The notes: generated by a model from the sequence alone, not told the origin. A stretch of 64,000 nt of DNA from JANMDR01 sp031376425 (GCA_031376425.1 JANMDR010000280.1:6767-70766); one strand, 5' to 3'; positions 1-9,207 are shown, counted from the stretch's first letter. Translations and numbers: made by a program.

Positions 1-1
1 G

Positions 2-1249
2 CACTGGCGGCAATGTTAAATTATTGCGTAGTAGTGATGTTGGAGTGCCTCGCGGAATCAATAATTCGCCATTCTCCAAGGCTGTGACAGAATTGGGTGT
101 TGCGGTCGCAAAAATCACATTTCTAGATGGGTCAGGAATAAGCACCAATCCGCCGTTTGTCCATGTACCGGTGCTGATTCGGTAATAAAGTACAGCACCT
201 GATGCAAGCTCAATAAATGCAACGACATCGGGTGTGATAAGGGTGGCCGCTGTGGTTACATTCGCAAAAATCTGCGTATTTGGAGAGGAGGCTACAGCCG
301 TCCACGTGTTGTTGACTGGATTAAAAATACTCGCAGCCGTGTTTCCTGAAATTCCAGACGCGCCTGGCGTTTGCACGGTGCGCTCTCCGAATGCCGCGAG
401 CACACGGCCATCGGGGAGCTTGACTAACATCGGTTCCTTGACAAAGCCACTTTGAGGTTGTGCCGGAAAAGCTGGTGGCAACGACATAGATGTATTTGTG
501 GCAATGTCGTAGAGCGAAGCGGGTGTGGCTTGCCCGTCGAATGGGTAGGAACTATTAAAAATATTGCCCACCACCAGCAACTTTCCTGCTGCTACTGTAA
601 CCAAGCTGTTACCGGCTTGGAAATTGATGTTGTTGCCAAGCTGAGACCAAGTGTTGCTCGTTGGGTTATAGACTTCAAAGGCATAATTTGGCGTACCGCT
701 ACCGCTAGAGCCGCCAAAAAATAACGCGCGCCCGTCGTTTAACAGCAACGCCCGACAGTTTATACAGAGGCCACCCGGCGGTTTGGCCGTTAACGTAAAT
801 GAATTGCTTATTGGGTTATAAAGTTCAGCTGTCGTTTCTAGAACACCACTAAAAGCGCCACCCGTGCCAGCGGCACCACCAAAAACGATGACCCTGCCAT
901 CAGCCAAGCGCAGAGAGACGTGATTAGAGCGCCGCGCATTCATCACAGGCCCGGCGGACCAGCTATTGGTTAGTGGGTTGTAAATAACGGATGTGTTTAG
1001 CCCGCCAGATTGCAAAGCATCAGGTGACCTACCCCCAGTCAGCAGCACCGAACCGTTGGCCAGCAGGGTTGCGGCCTGCTCTATCCGCGAATTTGGCATA
1101 GGTGAGAGCGCGCCTAAGTCGGCATGCGCAGCGCTATGCCAAAAACTGGCGATGAGGAGGAGTAGACCTATCCACAGCCCAACGCAATTCGTCTTTGAAT
1201 AAGCCTTCTGGTTATTTGTTTGCTGCACTACACATGTTTCAGGTCGCAT
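2..1249 (-). CDS. Secreted kelch-repeat protein, 3' end beyond the window
   Basis: The minus-strand frame stays open from an ATG at 1249 to the left edge (416 codons, no stop), so the gene is partial. The start has an AAGGA ribosome site about six bases upstream. The N-terminus is a long signal peptide: a basic stretch, then a hydrophobic core around residues 24-42 ending in SAAHA. The mature part is built of kelch-like blade repeats: LLxxGxVLLTGG, then a YNPxTNxW turn, recurring about every 55-60 residues (YNPLTNSW, YNPISNSF, YNPTSNTW, FNPVNNTW). This pattern forms a beta-propeller. Kelch propellers bind protein or carbohydrate or belong to galactose-oxidase-like enzymes; no catalytic domain is visible in the part seen. 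It probably acts in the periplasm or outside the cell. Specific function not recognised. Confidence 0.8.
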   Translation of the reverse strand, partial: MRPETCVVQQTNNQKAYSKTNCVGLWIGLLLLIASFWHSAAHADLGALSPMPNSRIEQAATLLANGSVLLTGGRSPDALQSGGLNTSVIYNPLTNSWSAGPVMNARRSNHVSLRLADGRVIVFGGAAGTGGAFSGVLETTAELYNPISNSFTLTAKPPGGLCINCRALLLNDGRALFFGGSSGSGTPNYAFEVYNPTSNTWSQLGNNINFQAGNSLVTVAAGKLLVVGNIFNSSYPFDGQATPASLYDIATNTSMSLPPAFPAQPQSGFVKEPMLVKLPDGRVLAAFGERTVQTPGASGISGNTAASIFNPVNNTWTAVASSPNTQIFANVTTAATLITPDVVAFIELASGAVLYYRISTGTWTNGGLVLIPDPSRNVIFATATPNSVTALENGELLIPRGTPTSLLRNNLTLPPV

Positions 1250-1454
1250 AAATGTCCTTGGAAAGTACGATTGAGCACTAAGAGAATTACCTACATCCTA
1301 TAGGGCGGAAAATCTACGCGGAATAGCTCATTTTTCTGCCGAATAATGAAAATATTTTTTCAATCGAATTTTAAGTGAAATTACGCCATTTTAAAAGCTG
1401 GGGTTGTAAACCGCTCAAACCACCTTATTTGGTTCTTGTTTTGTAAGTAAAAAT

Positions 1455-1491
1455 ACCTTGGAGGTATGCGAAAATGGGGTACTTCCAAGGT
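1455..1491. repeat. Imperfect hairpin in the kelch gene / pntB gap
   Basis: Twelve-base arms ACCTTGGAGGTA (1455-1466) and TACTTCCAAGGT (1480-1491) pair with one G.T wobble around a 13-base loop. It lies between the start of the kelch gene and the terminator downstream of pntB. No T-tract follows on either side, so it may be a second, weaker terminator or an operator. The rest of 1250-1576 is AT-rich with no gene seen. Confidence 0.5.
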
Positions 1492-1518
1492 GTATTTACA
1501 CACTTAGCAGTCAAAAAC

Positions 1519-1556
1519 TAAAACGCCCAACCAGTTTTCACTAGTTGGGCGTTTTA
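1519..1556 (-). terminator. Rho-independent terminator after pntB
   Basis: AACGCCCAAC and GTTGGGCGTT form a ten-base GC-rich stem flanked by A-run and T-run on both sides, so it can work in either direction. It sits about 20 bases past the pntB stop and closes the pnt operon. Confidence 0.85.
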
Positions 1557-1576
1557 TCTTCAAACAAAAAACCAAA

Positions 1577-3028
1577 TTACAGTGCTTTTAATTCCGTAAT
1601 AATCTTCGCCACTGCTTCTTGGCCGCCGCCGTAGTACATGCGGCAGTTGTCTTTGTAGAATAAGGCGTTTTCAATACCGGAGAAACCGGAGCCTTTGCCG
1701 CGTTTGTTGACGATGACGTTTTTGGCATAGTCAACGTTCAAAATCGGCATGCCGTAAATCGGGCTATTTTTGTCGGTTCGGGCAACAGGGTTTACCACGT
1801 CGTTTGCGCCGATAACAAACACCACATCCGCCTGCGGAAACTCGGGGTTGATGTCTTCAATATCAACGATTAAATCGTAGCTCACACCGGCTTCAGCTAG
1901 CAGCACATTCATGTGACCGGGCATGCGTCCGGCTACGGGGTGAATCGCAAATTTTACTTCAACACCTTTTTCCTGCAGCATTTTGGAGAGTTCCCAAATT
2001 TTATGCTGCGCCTGTGCTACCGCCATGCCGTAGCCCGGCACGATCACCACTTTTGACGCGTACGCCATTAAAGCCGCAACGTCGTTGGCTTCGATTGGTT
2101 TTTGTGTGCCTTCTACTGCGGCGCTTGCCGCCTGATTACCAACAGGGGGGGTGATGAGTTTAGAGATAGGCCGGTTCATCGCTTTAGCCATCAATTGCGT
2201 GAGCAGCGTGCCCGCTGCACCCACCACAATACCGGCAATAATCATCGCGGCGTTGTTGAGCACAAAGCCTTCCAAGCCTACCGCCAAGCCGGTAAAGGCG
2301 TTGTACAGCGAGATGATTACCGGCATATCGGCACCGCCAATTGGCAAGGTCATCAACACGCCGAATAACAGCGCAGTGACAAAAAACGCAATCACAATTT
2401 CGGTGGATGGGAAGGGCTGCACCACAATCATAATGCCTAAAATGATCGAGGCAGCAAAGGTGCCAAAGCTCACCGCGTGGTGCGCTGGAAGTGCGTAGGT
2501 TTTGTTCATCAGGCCCTGTAGTTTGGCAAACGCAATAGCGCTGCCAGAGAACGAGATAGCACCAATCAACGCGCCCACTACTGCCAAAGTTTTAAATACC
2601 ATGCCGTGATGGGCTGCACCTGCTGGTACGGTATCCGCACTCAAGCCGGATAGTGCAAACAATTCCACCGCAGCAATCGCCGCGGCTGCGCCGCCGCCCA
2701 TGCCGTTGTAAATAGCGATCATTTGCGGCATATCAGTCATTGCCACTTTTTTGCCAGTGCTCCAAGCAATACCACCGCCTAAGGCGATCGCTGCAATCAT
2801 CAACCCGTAGGTAAGTGGTAAATTAGCAGCTTTTAAAATTTCTGGATGCACAAAAGTAGCAAGGGTTGCCACCAACATGCCCCAACCCGCCATAACGATA
2901 CCGCCTTGGGCAGTAACCGGCGAGCTCATTTTCTTTAAGCCCAGAATGAACATTACCGCCGCTAAAAAATAGCTGCAGTTAACGAGATTCATCAACAGCG
3001 CGTGATTGGATAAAAGACTATTCATCAC
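1577..3028 (-). CDS. pntB: NAD(P) transhydrogenase subunit beta
   Basis: Membrane subunit of the proton-translocating transhydrogenase, which uses the proton gradient to move hydride from NADH to NADP+ and so supplies NADPH. The 483-residue length is typical. Residues 1-285 are a run of membrane helices rich in Gly/Ala (domain II). The C-terminal part is the NADP(H)-binding domain III, with VVIVPGYGMAVAQAQ near residues 327-341 and GANDVVNPVA near 407-416, both family signatures. It follows pntA2 with a one-base stop/start overlap, so the three pnt genes form one operon on the minus strand. A strong terminator follows it. Confidence 0.97.
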   Translation of the reverse strand: MMNSLLSNHALLMNLVNCSYFLAAVMFILGLKKMSSPVTAQGGIVMAGWGMLVATLATFVHPEILKAANLPLTYGLMIAAIALGGGIAWSTGKKVAMTDMPQMIAIYNGMGGGAAAAIAAVELFALSGLSADTVPAGAAHHGMVFKTLAVVGALIGAISFSGSAIAFAKLQGLMNKTYALPAHHAVSFGTFAASIILGIMIVVQPFPSTEIVIAFFVTALLFGVLMTLPIGGADMPVIISLYNAFTGLAVGLEGFVLNNAAMIIAGIVVGAAGTLLTQLMAKAMNRPISKLITPPVGNQAASAAVEGTQKPIEANDVAALMAYASKVVIVPGYGMAVAQAQHKIWELSKMLQEKGVEVKFAIHPVAGRMPGHMNVLLAEAGVSYDLIVDIEDINPEFPQADVVFVIGANDVVNPVARTDKNSPIYGMPILNVDYAKNVIVNKRGKGSGFSGIENALFYKDNCRMYYGGGQEAVAKIITELKAL

Positions 3029-3318
3029 TATTCCCCCGCCTTTTTGCTGGACTTAAACATGCCCAACATGCGTTCAGTAACCACATAGCCACCCACTGCA
3101 TTCATGGCGGCAAGTGCTACAGCAAAAAAGCCAATAGCTTGTTCGCCTGGGTTGCCAGCTTTGCCCAGCGCTACCATGGCACCCACCAGCACGATACCGT
3201 GCACAAAATTAGAGCCAGACATTAATGGTGTGTGCAAAATAACTGGCACGCGTGAGATGACTTCATAGCCGCAAAAAGCGGCCAGCATAAAAATATAGAG
3301 CGGATTAAAATCAATCAT
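3028..3318 (-). CDS. pntAB: NAD(P) transhydrogenase subunit alpha, membrane part
   Basis: This is the small membrane portion of the alpha subunit, encoded separately from the NAD-binding part, as in many alpha- and betaproteobacteria. The frame opens at 3375, but the start chosen is the ATG at 3318 (MIDFNPLYIF), preceded by AAAGGGAG, giving 96 residues. The upstream codons overlap the end of pntA1. Three membrane helices are visible, with the conserved stretch SRVPVILHTPLMSGSNFVHG contacting the proton channel formed with PntB. Spacing to pntA1 is about 25 bases. Confidence 0.93.
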   Translation of the reverse strand: MIDFNPLYIFMLAAFCGYEVISRVPVILHTPLMSGSNFVHGIVLVGAMVALGKAGNPGEQAIGFFAVALAAMNAVGGYVVTERMLGMFKSSKKAGE

Positions 3319-3343
3319 GGTTTCTCCCTTTATGGTTTTAAAA

Positions 3344-4468
3344 TTACAGACCGAGTGTTTTCTTGGATGGCTCATGCATCATTGCACCGTCTTTGGTGTA
3401 GACCATACCCTTAAGAATTTCATCTTCCCAATCCAGTGTGAGTGCGCCGTCTTTAACGATCAGTTGTAAAAAATTAAAGAGGTTTTTGGAATACATTTCT
3501 GAAGCATGAATAGGCATTGCCGCAGGTACATTTACCGGTCCATAAATACGCACACCATCAATATCCACGGTTTTTCCAGCTTCGGTAAAGGCGCAATTGC
3601 CGCCGGACTCTGCGGCTAAATCAACCACCACGCTACCGGGCTTCATGCCGCGAATCATCGCCTCACTAATGATTTTTGGTGCCGCCCGTCCTGGAATCGC
3701 CGCCGTCGTAATCAAGGCATCACAAGCGGCAACGTGCTTGGCAAGCACTGCTTGTTGCTGGGCTTTTTCTTCTTCGGTGAGTTCGCGCGCATAACCGCCT
3801 GAGCCTTCGGCCCCAGAAACGGCACTAATAAATTTTGCACCAAGCGATTCTATTTGTTCCTTCGTTGCTGAACGCACATCATAGGCCTCAACAATCGCGC
3901 CTAGGCGTCTTGCCGTTGCAATCGCCTGCAAACCGGCCACGCCTGCGCCAATAACAACTACCCGCGCGGGTCTAATCGTGCCTGCGGCTGTGGTCAGCAT
4001 GGGGAAAAACTTTGGGCACATTTGCGCGGCCATCAGCACAATTTGGTAGCCAGCCACTGCGGCTTGAGATGACAAGGAATCCATTGCCTGTCCACGCGTG
4101 GTGCGCGGTACCAGTTCCATTGCAAAGCTGGTAATTTTCTTGGCTAATAGCTTTTGTACTTTGGCGAGGTCTTTGCCGGGCGATAAATATGAAAGCAATA
4201 TTGATCCATCGGGCATGGCATCAATTTCCGCCTCTGAAGGCGGCTGTACCCGTAAGATAATTTGTGCGCCGCTGTAGGTTTGTGCGGCACCGCTGGCAAA
4301 CTTTACGTCGCTGTATTGGCTATTTGGATAGAAAGCCGAGAGCCCCGCGTTGGCTTCCAACACTAAATCTGCTCCCAGTGGTTTAAGTTTTTTGGCAACT
4401 TCAGGAATAAGCGCAACGCGGGTTTCGCCGATTACGCTTTCTTTGCACACTGCAATGGTCACTGCCAT
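3344..4468 (-). CDS. pntAA: NAD(P) transhydrogenase subunit alpha, NAD-binding part
   Basis: Peripheral cytoplasmic domain I, which binds NAD(H) and gives or takes the hydride. It belongs to the alanine dehydrogenase/PNT family: KESVIGETRVALIPE at the N-terminus (residues 9-23) and the Rossmann glycine motif VVVIGAGVAG at about 170-179. At 374 residues it lacks the membrane helices found in the fused E. coli PntA; these are in the next gene. The start ATG at 4468 has GGAGG four to five bases upstream. First gene of the pnt operon; two TTACA/TGTAA palindromes lie in the upstream gap. Confidence 0.96.
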   Translation of the reverse strand: MAVTIAVCKESVIGETRVALIPEVAKKLKPLGADLVLEANAGLSAFYPNSQYSDVKFASGAAQTYSGAQIILRVQPPSEAEIDAMPDGSILLSYLSPGKDLAKVQKLLAKKITSFAMELVPRTTRGQAMDSLSSQAAVAGYQIVLMAAQMCPKFFPMLTTAAGTIRPARVVVIGAGVAGLQAIATARRLGAIVEAYDVRSATKEQIESLGAKFISAVSGAEGSGGYARELTEEEKAQQQAVLAKHVAACDALITTAAIPGRAAPKIISEAMIRGMKPGSVVVDLAAESGGNCAFTEAGKTVDIDGVRIYGPVNVPAAMPIHASEMYSKNLFNFLQLIVKDGALTLDWEDEILKGMVYTKDGAMMHEPSKKTLGL

Positions 4469-4590
4469 GGAGCCTCCAATAATGACTAATTTTTAGGGTC
4501 TAGCGGTAGTTTTGCTCGGTTTAAAGTTGTGCTTCGAGCGTTCTGGCTAGCTGATTTTTTATACAGCTCATTTATAAAAATGTGATTCAA

Positions 4591-4670
4591 GTTACAGTGT
4601 AACGCAAGCAATGGATGACGAGTAGATTGCTGCGGTAAGCATCTTGAATGCGCGTTACAATCTGATGTAA
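4591..4670. promoter_or_regulatory. Two TTACA/TGTAA palindromes upstream of pntA
   Basis: GTTACAGTGTAAC (4591-4603) is a perfect palindrome about its central base. TTACA-N6-TGTAA (4655-4670) repeats the same half-site with wider spacing, about 63 bases away. They lie between divergent-facing upstream DNA and the pnt operon. They look like operator sites for a dimeric repressor; the protein is unknown. This is pattern recognition only. Confidence 0.3.
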
Positions 4671-4700
4671 AAATGAAACAACTAACAGCGTTAATAGCAC

Positions 4701-5894
4701 TTAAAGCGGTAAAGGCCGCGCATGTTCAAACACATCCAAGGCCGCATCACAGTTTTTACTAAAACCAATAACCTTGAAAAACTCCCCCATTTCAGCCGGT
4801 GACACTAGTCGTTGAATCTCCGAACTGTGCTTAAGCATGCCTAGATTGTCATCATTTTGCGGTGTTATCTCAAGTAGACCGGCCTGAATTAAAAATTGTG
4901 CTTGCGTGGTGTAGCCACAAAGCGTTAAGCCCGCAGCAGTGCCCACATGGGCAACAGCAGAAAAATCTACGTGCGCGGTGATATCTTGCAGTCCCGGCAA
5001 ATAGAATGGATCGGTGTGGGCGAAATGACGGTAGTGGCACATCAAGGTGCCGGTGCTGCGGCTTGGGTGATAATATTCAGCCGCGCGAAAACCATAGTCG
5101 ATCAGCAATATAGCACCGCTCGATAAGCTTGCAGCGAGTGCGCCAATCCATGATTGCGCCTGTACACAAACTTCCGTTTCGTAGCATGAGGACTGCGGTT
5201 GTGTCAGGTAACGTTGTTTAATGGTAATCGCAGTATTGAAGATGTTTTCGTGGGTGGCGGCATCTAAGTCACACCATGCAAAACCATCAGGGGAATTTTC
5301 AACGCCACGCACCACAGTTTCAACGTCATTAAAACGAACAATGTGTACCGGTAAAACATCCAGAACTTCATTGGCAATAATAGCGCCTGAAAAATTTTCA
5401 GGCAGGGTGTTTAGCCACTCTAGGCGTTCTGCTAAATGGGCTGGAAGTGCTTGTAACCGCTGCCTTTGCCGCTGTGCTAGGTCGGCACTTACTTCCAGCA
5501 AGTAATATTTCTCTGGTAAGCAGTTAAGCTTATCAAGCGCTAATAAAATATCCCACGCTAATTTGCCAGAACCTGGACCGAGTTCTAACACTGATCCTTT
5601 GGTTTGGGTGATGGTGGTGGCGATGGCGCGCGCCATGCATTGCCCAAATAGTGCAGATATTTCTGGTGCTGTAACAAAATCGCCATCAGCGCCAAATTTC
5701 TTTGCGCCAGCAGAGTAGTAACCCAAACCCGGTGCATAAAGCACTAAATTCATATAGTCCGAAAATGAAATTTTGCCGCCCGCAGCAAAAATTGCCTCAC
5801 GTATGTGCTTAGCGCAAGCAACGGAGTGCGCTAGCGCCTCGGCATCGGGCAAGGGCATTTGCGGAGTTTGGTTCTTACTTAAAGGTGTTTTCAT
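4701..5894 (-). CDS. MidA/NDUFAF7-type SAM-dependent methyltransferase
   Basis: Class I methyltransferase of the COG1565 family. The mitochondrial relative NDUFAF7/MidA methylates an arginine of a complex I subunit; the bacterial substrate is not established. Family marks: ISFSDYMNLVLYAPGLGYYS near residues 42-61, GDFVTAPEIS at 71-80, and the SAM-binding LELGPGSGKLAWD at about 103-115, with NEVLDVLPVH in the middle. Length 397 is normal. It is divergent from the pteridine reductase gene with 73 bases between them; this pairing recurs in betaproteobacteria as far as I know. Confidence 0.88.
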   Translation of the reverse strand: MKTPLSKNQTPQMPLPDAEALAHSVACAKHIREAIFAAGGKISFSDYMNLVLYAPGLGYYSAGAKKFGADGDFVTAPEISALFGQCMARAIATTITQTKGSVLELGPGSGKLAWDILLALDKLNCLPEKYYLLEVSADLAQRQRQRLQALPAHLAERLEWLNTLPENFSGAIIANEVLDVLPVHIVRFNDVETVVRGVENSPDGFAWCDLDAATHENIFNTAITIKQRYLTQPQSSCYETEVCVQAQSWIGALAASLSSGAILLIDYGFRAAEYYHPSRSTGTLMCHYRHFAHTDPFYLPGLQDITAHVDFSAVAHVGTAAGLTLCGYTTQAQFLIQAGLLEITPQNDDNLGMLKHSSEIQRLVSPAEMGEFFKVIGFSKNCDAALDVFEHARPLPL

Positions 5895-5967
5895 ATAATT
5901 TATTTGTTAACTGGAATGCTAAACTTAGTCTCTATTCCTATTGTCGAACTCATAAGCAAATTATCCC

Positions 5968-6759
5968 ATGCCCTCAAGCGTCATTAATAATAAAAATAAG
6001 CTTACCGCGCAGCCAATTCCTACAATTTTAATTACTGGTGCCGCCAAACGGGTGGGCGCTGAAATTAGCCGTGCCTTGCATAAACAGGGTGCAAGAGTCA
6101 TCGTGCATTGCCATCATTCCCGCGCAGAGGCCGATGCCTTGGCCCTGCAGCTCAATGCCTTACGGGCTGAATCTTGTGCCATTGTTCAGGGTGATTTGCT
6201 GGATATTGAAGGGCTGAGCGGCTTGGTGGATGAAGCACATGCGGCCTTTGGTGTACTCACCGGCTTAGTTAATAATGCTTCGGCGTTTTACCCTACACCA
6301 GTTGGCGAAATTACCCTAAGGCACTGGGATGAGTTGTTAGGGTCCAACTTAAAAGCGCCACTTTTTTTATCCCAAGCCATGGCACCCTATTTGTCGCAAA
6401 CACAGGGTGCCATCGTTAATATTGTCGATATTCACGCGGAGCGGCCGCTAAAAGATTTTGTGGTATATACCGCTGCCAAGGCAGGATTGGCAGGGCTTAC
6501 GCGGGCACTAGCTGTTGAGTTGGGGCCGCGTATCCGTGTGAATGGTGTATCACCAGGCGCTATTTTGTGGCCAGAGCCAGGGCACTCCGGTGATACTTAC
6601 ACGCCCGCTGAACGGGCTAGAATCTTAGCGCAAATTCCATTGAGCCGCGTGGGAGAGCCTAGCGATATTGCTGAAGCCGTGTGCTATTTTATGTTACATG
6701 CGCCTTATATTACTGGACAAATCTTGGCTGTGGATGGCGGACGCAGCAATGCGCTTTAG
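5968..6759 (+). CDS. Pteridine reductase (FolM/PTR1-type SDR)
   Basis: Short-chain dehydrogenase/reductase. Instead of the usual TGxxxGxG, the cofactor motif is TGAAKRVG (residues 23-30); the arginine is the mark of NADPH-dependent pteridine reductases (PTR1/FolM), which reduce dihydrofolate or dihydromonapterin to the tetrahydro form. NNAS follows the fourth strand, and the catalytic Tyr and Lys are in VVYTAAKAG near residue 172. The C-terminus ends in ITGQILAVDGGRS, typical of the family. Length 263. Divergent from the methyltransferase; the serine hydrolase gene begins 31 bases later and may be co-transcribed. Confidence 0.87.
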   Translation: MPSSVINNKNKLTAQPIPTILITGAAKRVGAEISRALHKQGARVIVHCHHSRAEADALALQLNALRAESCAIVQGDLLDIEGLSGLVDEAHAAFGVLTGLVNNASAFYPTPVGEITLRHWDELLGSNLKAPLFLSQAMAPYLSQTQGAIVNIVDIHAERPLKDFVVYTAAKAGLAGLTRALAVELGPRIRVNGVSPGAILWPEPGHSGDTYTPAERARILAQIPLSRVGEPSDIAEAVCYFMLHAPYITGQILAVDGGRSNAL

Positions 6760-6790
6760 CGCTAATTCTTAAATTAATCAGCGGTCAGTT

Positions 6791-8149
6791 ATGCTTAGAG
6801 TTCGATTCATTTTGAGTACAGCTATGGCATTAGTTCTCAACGGGTGTGGGAACCTCACCCCCCCTGCAATAAACATTCCTGCAGTAAATTTGAATGACGA
6901 TAAATTGCTAAATATTGATGCGGCTATTAATGGCTATATTTCCCGTAAACAGATGCCTGGTGCGGTATTTTTGGTGCATCAAGAATCTAGCCAGCGTCCG
7001 ATTGAATATCTAACACATAAACGTGCATACGGTGCCTTGCAATATGCTGTAGATGCCCAAAAAACAACCATCTCTACTGTATTTGATGCCGCTTCTTTAA
7101 CCAAGCCAGTGGCCACAGCGCCATCGGTGTTGCGTTTAGCCGAAATGGGCAAGCTTGAGTTAGATGCCCCTGTTGCTAAATACCTGCCCAATTGTTTTGG
7201 TAGCGAAAACAGGGCTGGCGTACAGGCAATAACAATTCGTCATTTGCTTACGCACACTTCCAGTTTGCCTGCTGGGCTAGCGTCCAGTCTGGATTATTCC
7301 GGTGACGCGCGTAAAAAAGTGTTGATGCACGCTTGCGCTCAAGCACCCACGCACGCGGTAGGTAAATTTTTTCGCTACTCGGATATTAATTTTATTTTAC
7401 TAGGCTTCATCGTTGAAGCGGTGAGTGGAGTGCGGCTCGATCAGTTTGCCGATGAGCACATTTTTACGCCACTGAAAATGCAGCAAACGCGATTTACGCC
7501 ACTGTTGAGTACGTCATCTGGTAAAGCACCCATTACTAAAAATTTGATCGCGCCTACGCAAATGGGCGGCACCAAACCGTTGGATTCCATAACCCGCTTG
7601 CATCTGGATCTTGCCAAGGGCGAAATATTGCAAGGGGTTGTGCATGATCCCACTTCCCGACTAATGGGCGGTGTAGCGGGGCATGCGGGTCTATTCACCA
7701 CTGTGGATGATCTGAGTCGTTATGCGCGTATGTTGCTTAACGGTGGCACGCTTGATGGCGTACAGGTGCTGACCCGAGAGAGCGTGGTGTTGATGCAGCA
7801 AGCGCAGACTGAATCAAGTGTAATGTCTATTAGTGAACCGATAGTAAGCAATATTGAGCGCACGGCAGGATGGGATATGAATTCCCCATTTTCGCGTCCA
7901 CGCGGCACGGTAACGGCAGATGGCAAATCGTTGGGACTATCTTTTTCGAGCTTTGGCCATACTGGGTTTACGGGGTGTGTGTTGTGGATTGATCCCGCAC
8001 GCAATGGGTTCTATGTGTTGCTGTCAAATCGGGTATACCCGAATGATGCTGCGAAGATACTTGATTTGTATATTGAGTTGGGCGACTTAGTCACGCCGCT
8101 TCTAGATGGCTCGTCTTTAGAGATAGATCGAAAAAAACCTCTAAAGTAG
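6791..8149 (+). CDS. Beta-lactamase-family serine hydrolase, lipoprotein
   Basis: Member of the class C beta-lactamase / PBP4*-EstB esterase fold. The N-terminus is a lipoprotein signal with lipobox LNGC (Cys19). The catalytic SLTK tetrad is at residues 102-105 and the second-motif tyrosine is in YSDIN (Tyr196), where YxN is usual, so Asp stands in the third place. The third motif is probably FGHTGFTG near 385-392 in place of KTG, as in esterase-type members. This argues for an esterase or peptidase rather than a true beta-lactamase. Length 452. Convergent with the downstream lyase gene, 29 bases away. Confidence 0.8.
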   Translation: MLRVRFILSTAMALVLNGCGNLTPPAINIPAVNLNDDKLLNIDAAINGYISRKQMPGAVFLVHQESSQRPIEYLTHKRAYGALQYAVDAQKTTISTVFDAASLTKPVATAPSVLRLAEMGKLELDAPVAKYLPNCFGSENRAGVQAITIRHLLTHTSSLPAGLASSLDYSGDARKKVLMHACAQAPTHAVGKFFRYSDINFILLGFIVEAVSGVRLDQFADEHIFTPLKMQQTRFTPLLSTSSGKAPITKNLIAPTQMGGTKPLDSITRLHLDLAKGEILQGVVHDPTSRLMGGVAGHAGLFTTVDDLSRYARMLLNGGTLDGVQVLTRESVVLMQQAQTESSVMSISEPIVSNIERTAGWDMNSPFSRPRGTVTADGKSLGLSFSSFGHTGFTGCVLWIDPARNGFYVLLSNRVYPNDAAKILDLYIELGDLVTPLLDGSSLEIDRKKPLK

Positions 8150-8178
8150 GGCGCCTTGGTGCCAGCAATGCGCAGCAG

Positions 8179-9144
8179 TTATCGGCAATTTGAATCAGGC
8201 TTATTCCCGCGCGTAATGGCGATATTGGCAAAATAAACTGTATCGGGTTTGTGTTGATTGAGCGCCGCGTTGTGTTTGCGGTAAATACCCCACTTGGGTC
8301 GCATATGGTTGGCACCGGTACGCCACAGTGCTAGGCCGCGCTTCTCAATCGTTAGGACTACTTCATTTTTTTGGTTTCGCAACGTTAGCGCGTAGTGTCC
8401 TTGCGAATTTGAGAATGTAATTTCTTCTTTGGCTTCTATCCATTGGCCTTGCACGGCGGCAAGCGGAACGTTACCAAGCGTTATCGATTGCGCCGCATCT
8501 TTTTGGTTGTCGCCCACATAGCGTACTTCCATTTTTCCGTTCGCCAAAGGTGTGAAGGTGATGAGCGGCGGATCAGAAAATTTGCCACCATGCGCCTTTA
8601 TTTGATGAATGTGCGTAAAACTCGATGAAAACTTCATTTCTGGCGCAATACGAAACTGCCACGCGTAACTAAAGGTCTCGCCTTCTTTCGCTTTAAAAGT
8701 ATCATGTGCAGTACCGACGCTTGGCGCAATTTTGATCTCGGTACGGGAACGGTCACCACCGTTGGCAAGCGTCACCATATCTTGATTAACATCGGTTGGT
8801 TCGATGGCGATCATCGCAAAATGCTCACCGACAATGCCGTCACCCGCTACTTCAAAAACATGTGGTCGTATTGGTGTGTAAACGCTATCGCTGGGTGATT
8901 CAACAGCACCCACGCCCATGAATTGCTCTATATGGGCGTAGGTCGTGGTGGACGATGCCATATTTTTTATAGCTCTTGCATTTACGCAAAGCGTATTGCC
9001 AACAATACCTGAAAAATTAAGCGGTGCGTTATCGGCTATAGCCATTGACGCACCAGTTGTAGCTTCTACCGAATTAACTGTAGTGGTGCAAGCTCCACAC
9101 AGCAGTGTGCATGCGATGGTTAAATTTAGTGATGATTTTTGCAT
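8179..9144 (-). CDS. Jelly-roll polysaccharide lyase, lipoprotein
   Basis: A 321-residue lipoprotein (lipobox LCGAC, Cys19). Three short motifs match the active cleft of beta-jelly-roll uronate lyases (PL7, PL13, PL20; Pfam Polysacc_lyase type): DRSRTE at 131-136, HIHQIK at 178-183, and WGIYRK at 285-290, giving Arg, His/Gln and Tyr candidates for beta-elimination. The exact family is uncertain; a glucuronan-lyase-like or heparin-lyase-I-like type is my preference. It would cut a uronic-acid polymer at the outer membrane. It is the last gene of the uronate locus, 240 bases past the receptor gene, with a long hairpin between. No strong ribosome site is visible before the ATG. Confidence 0.68.
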   Translation of the reverse strand: MQKSSLNLTIACTLLCGACTTTVNSVEATTGASMAIADNAPLNFSGIVGNTLCVNARAIKNMASSTTTYAHIEQFMGVGAVESPSDSVYTPIRPHVFEVAGDGIVGEHFAMIAIEPTDVNQDMVTLANGGDRSRTEIKIAPSVGTAHDTFKAKEGETFSYAWQFRIAPEMKFSSSFTHIHQIKAHGGKFSDPPLITFTPLANGKMEVRYVGDNQKDAAQSITLGNVPLAAVQGQWIEAKEEITFSNSQGHYALTLRNQKNEVVLTIEKRGLALWRTGANHMRPKWGIYRKHNAALNQHKPDTVYFANIAITRGNKPDSNCR

Positions 9145-9174
9145 GCTGGCGTCAGTAATGTCAGTATAAATATG

Positions 9175-9207
9175 CTTGGAGGAGCCCTATTTTAGGGCTC
9201 CTCCAAG
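9175..9207. terminator. Perfect 15-bp hairpin between receptor and lyase genes
   Basis: The arms CTTGGAGGAGCCCTA (9175-9189) and TAGGGCTCCTCCAAG (9193-9207) are exact complements around TTT. It lies 30 bases upstream of the lyase start and about 180 bases past the receptor stop. There is no good T-tract, so it may be a terminator, an RNA-stabilising stem between the two genes, or a genome-wide repeat. Its apex is shared with several other hairpins in the window. Confidence 0.65.

Noticed and set aside
452..724. Plus-strand frame opposite the kelch gene
   Set aside because: It is the antisense of a well-supported kelch frame; its sequence has no domain or ribosome site.
2151..2498. 115-codon plus-strand frame
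   Set aside because: Antisense shadow of pntB helices.
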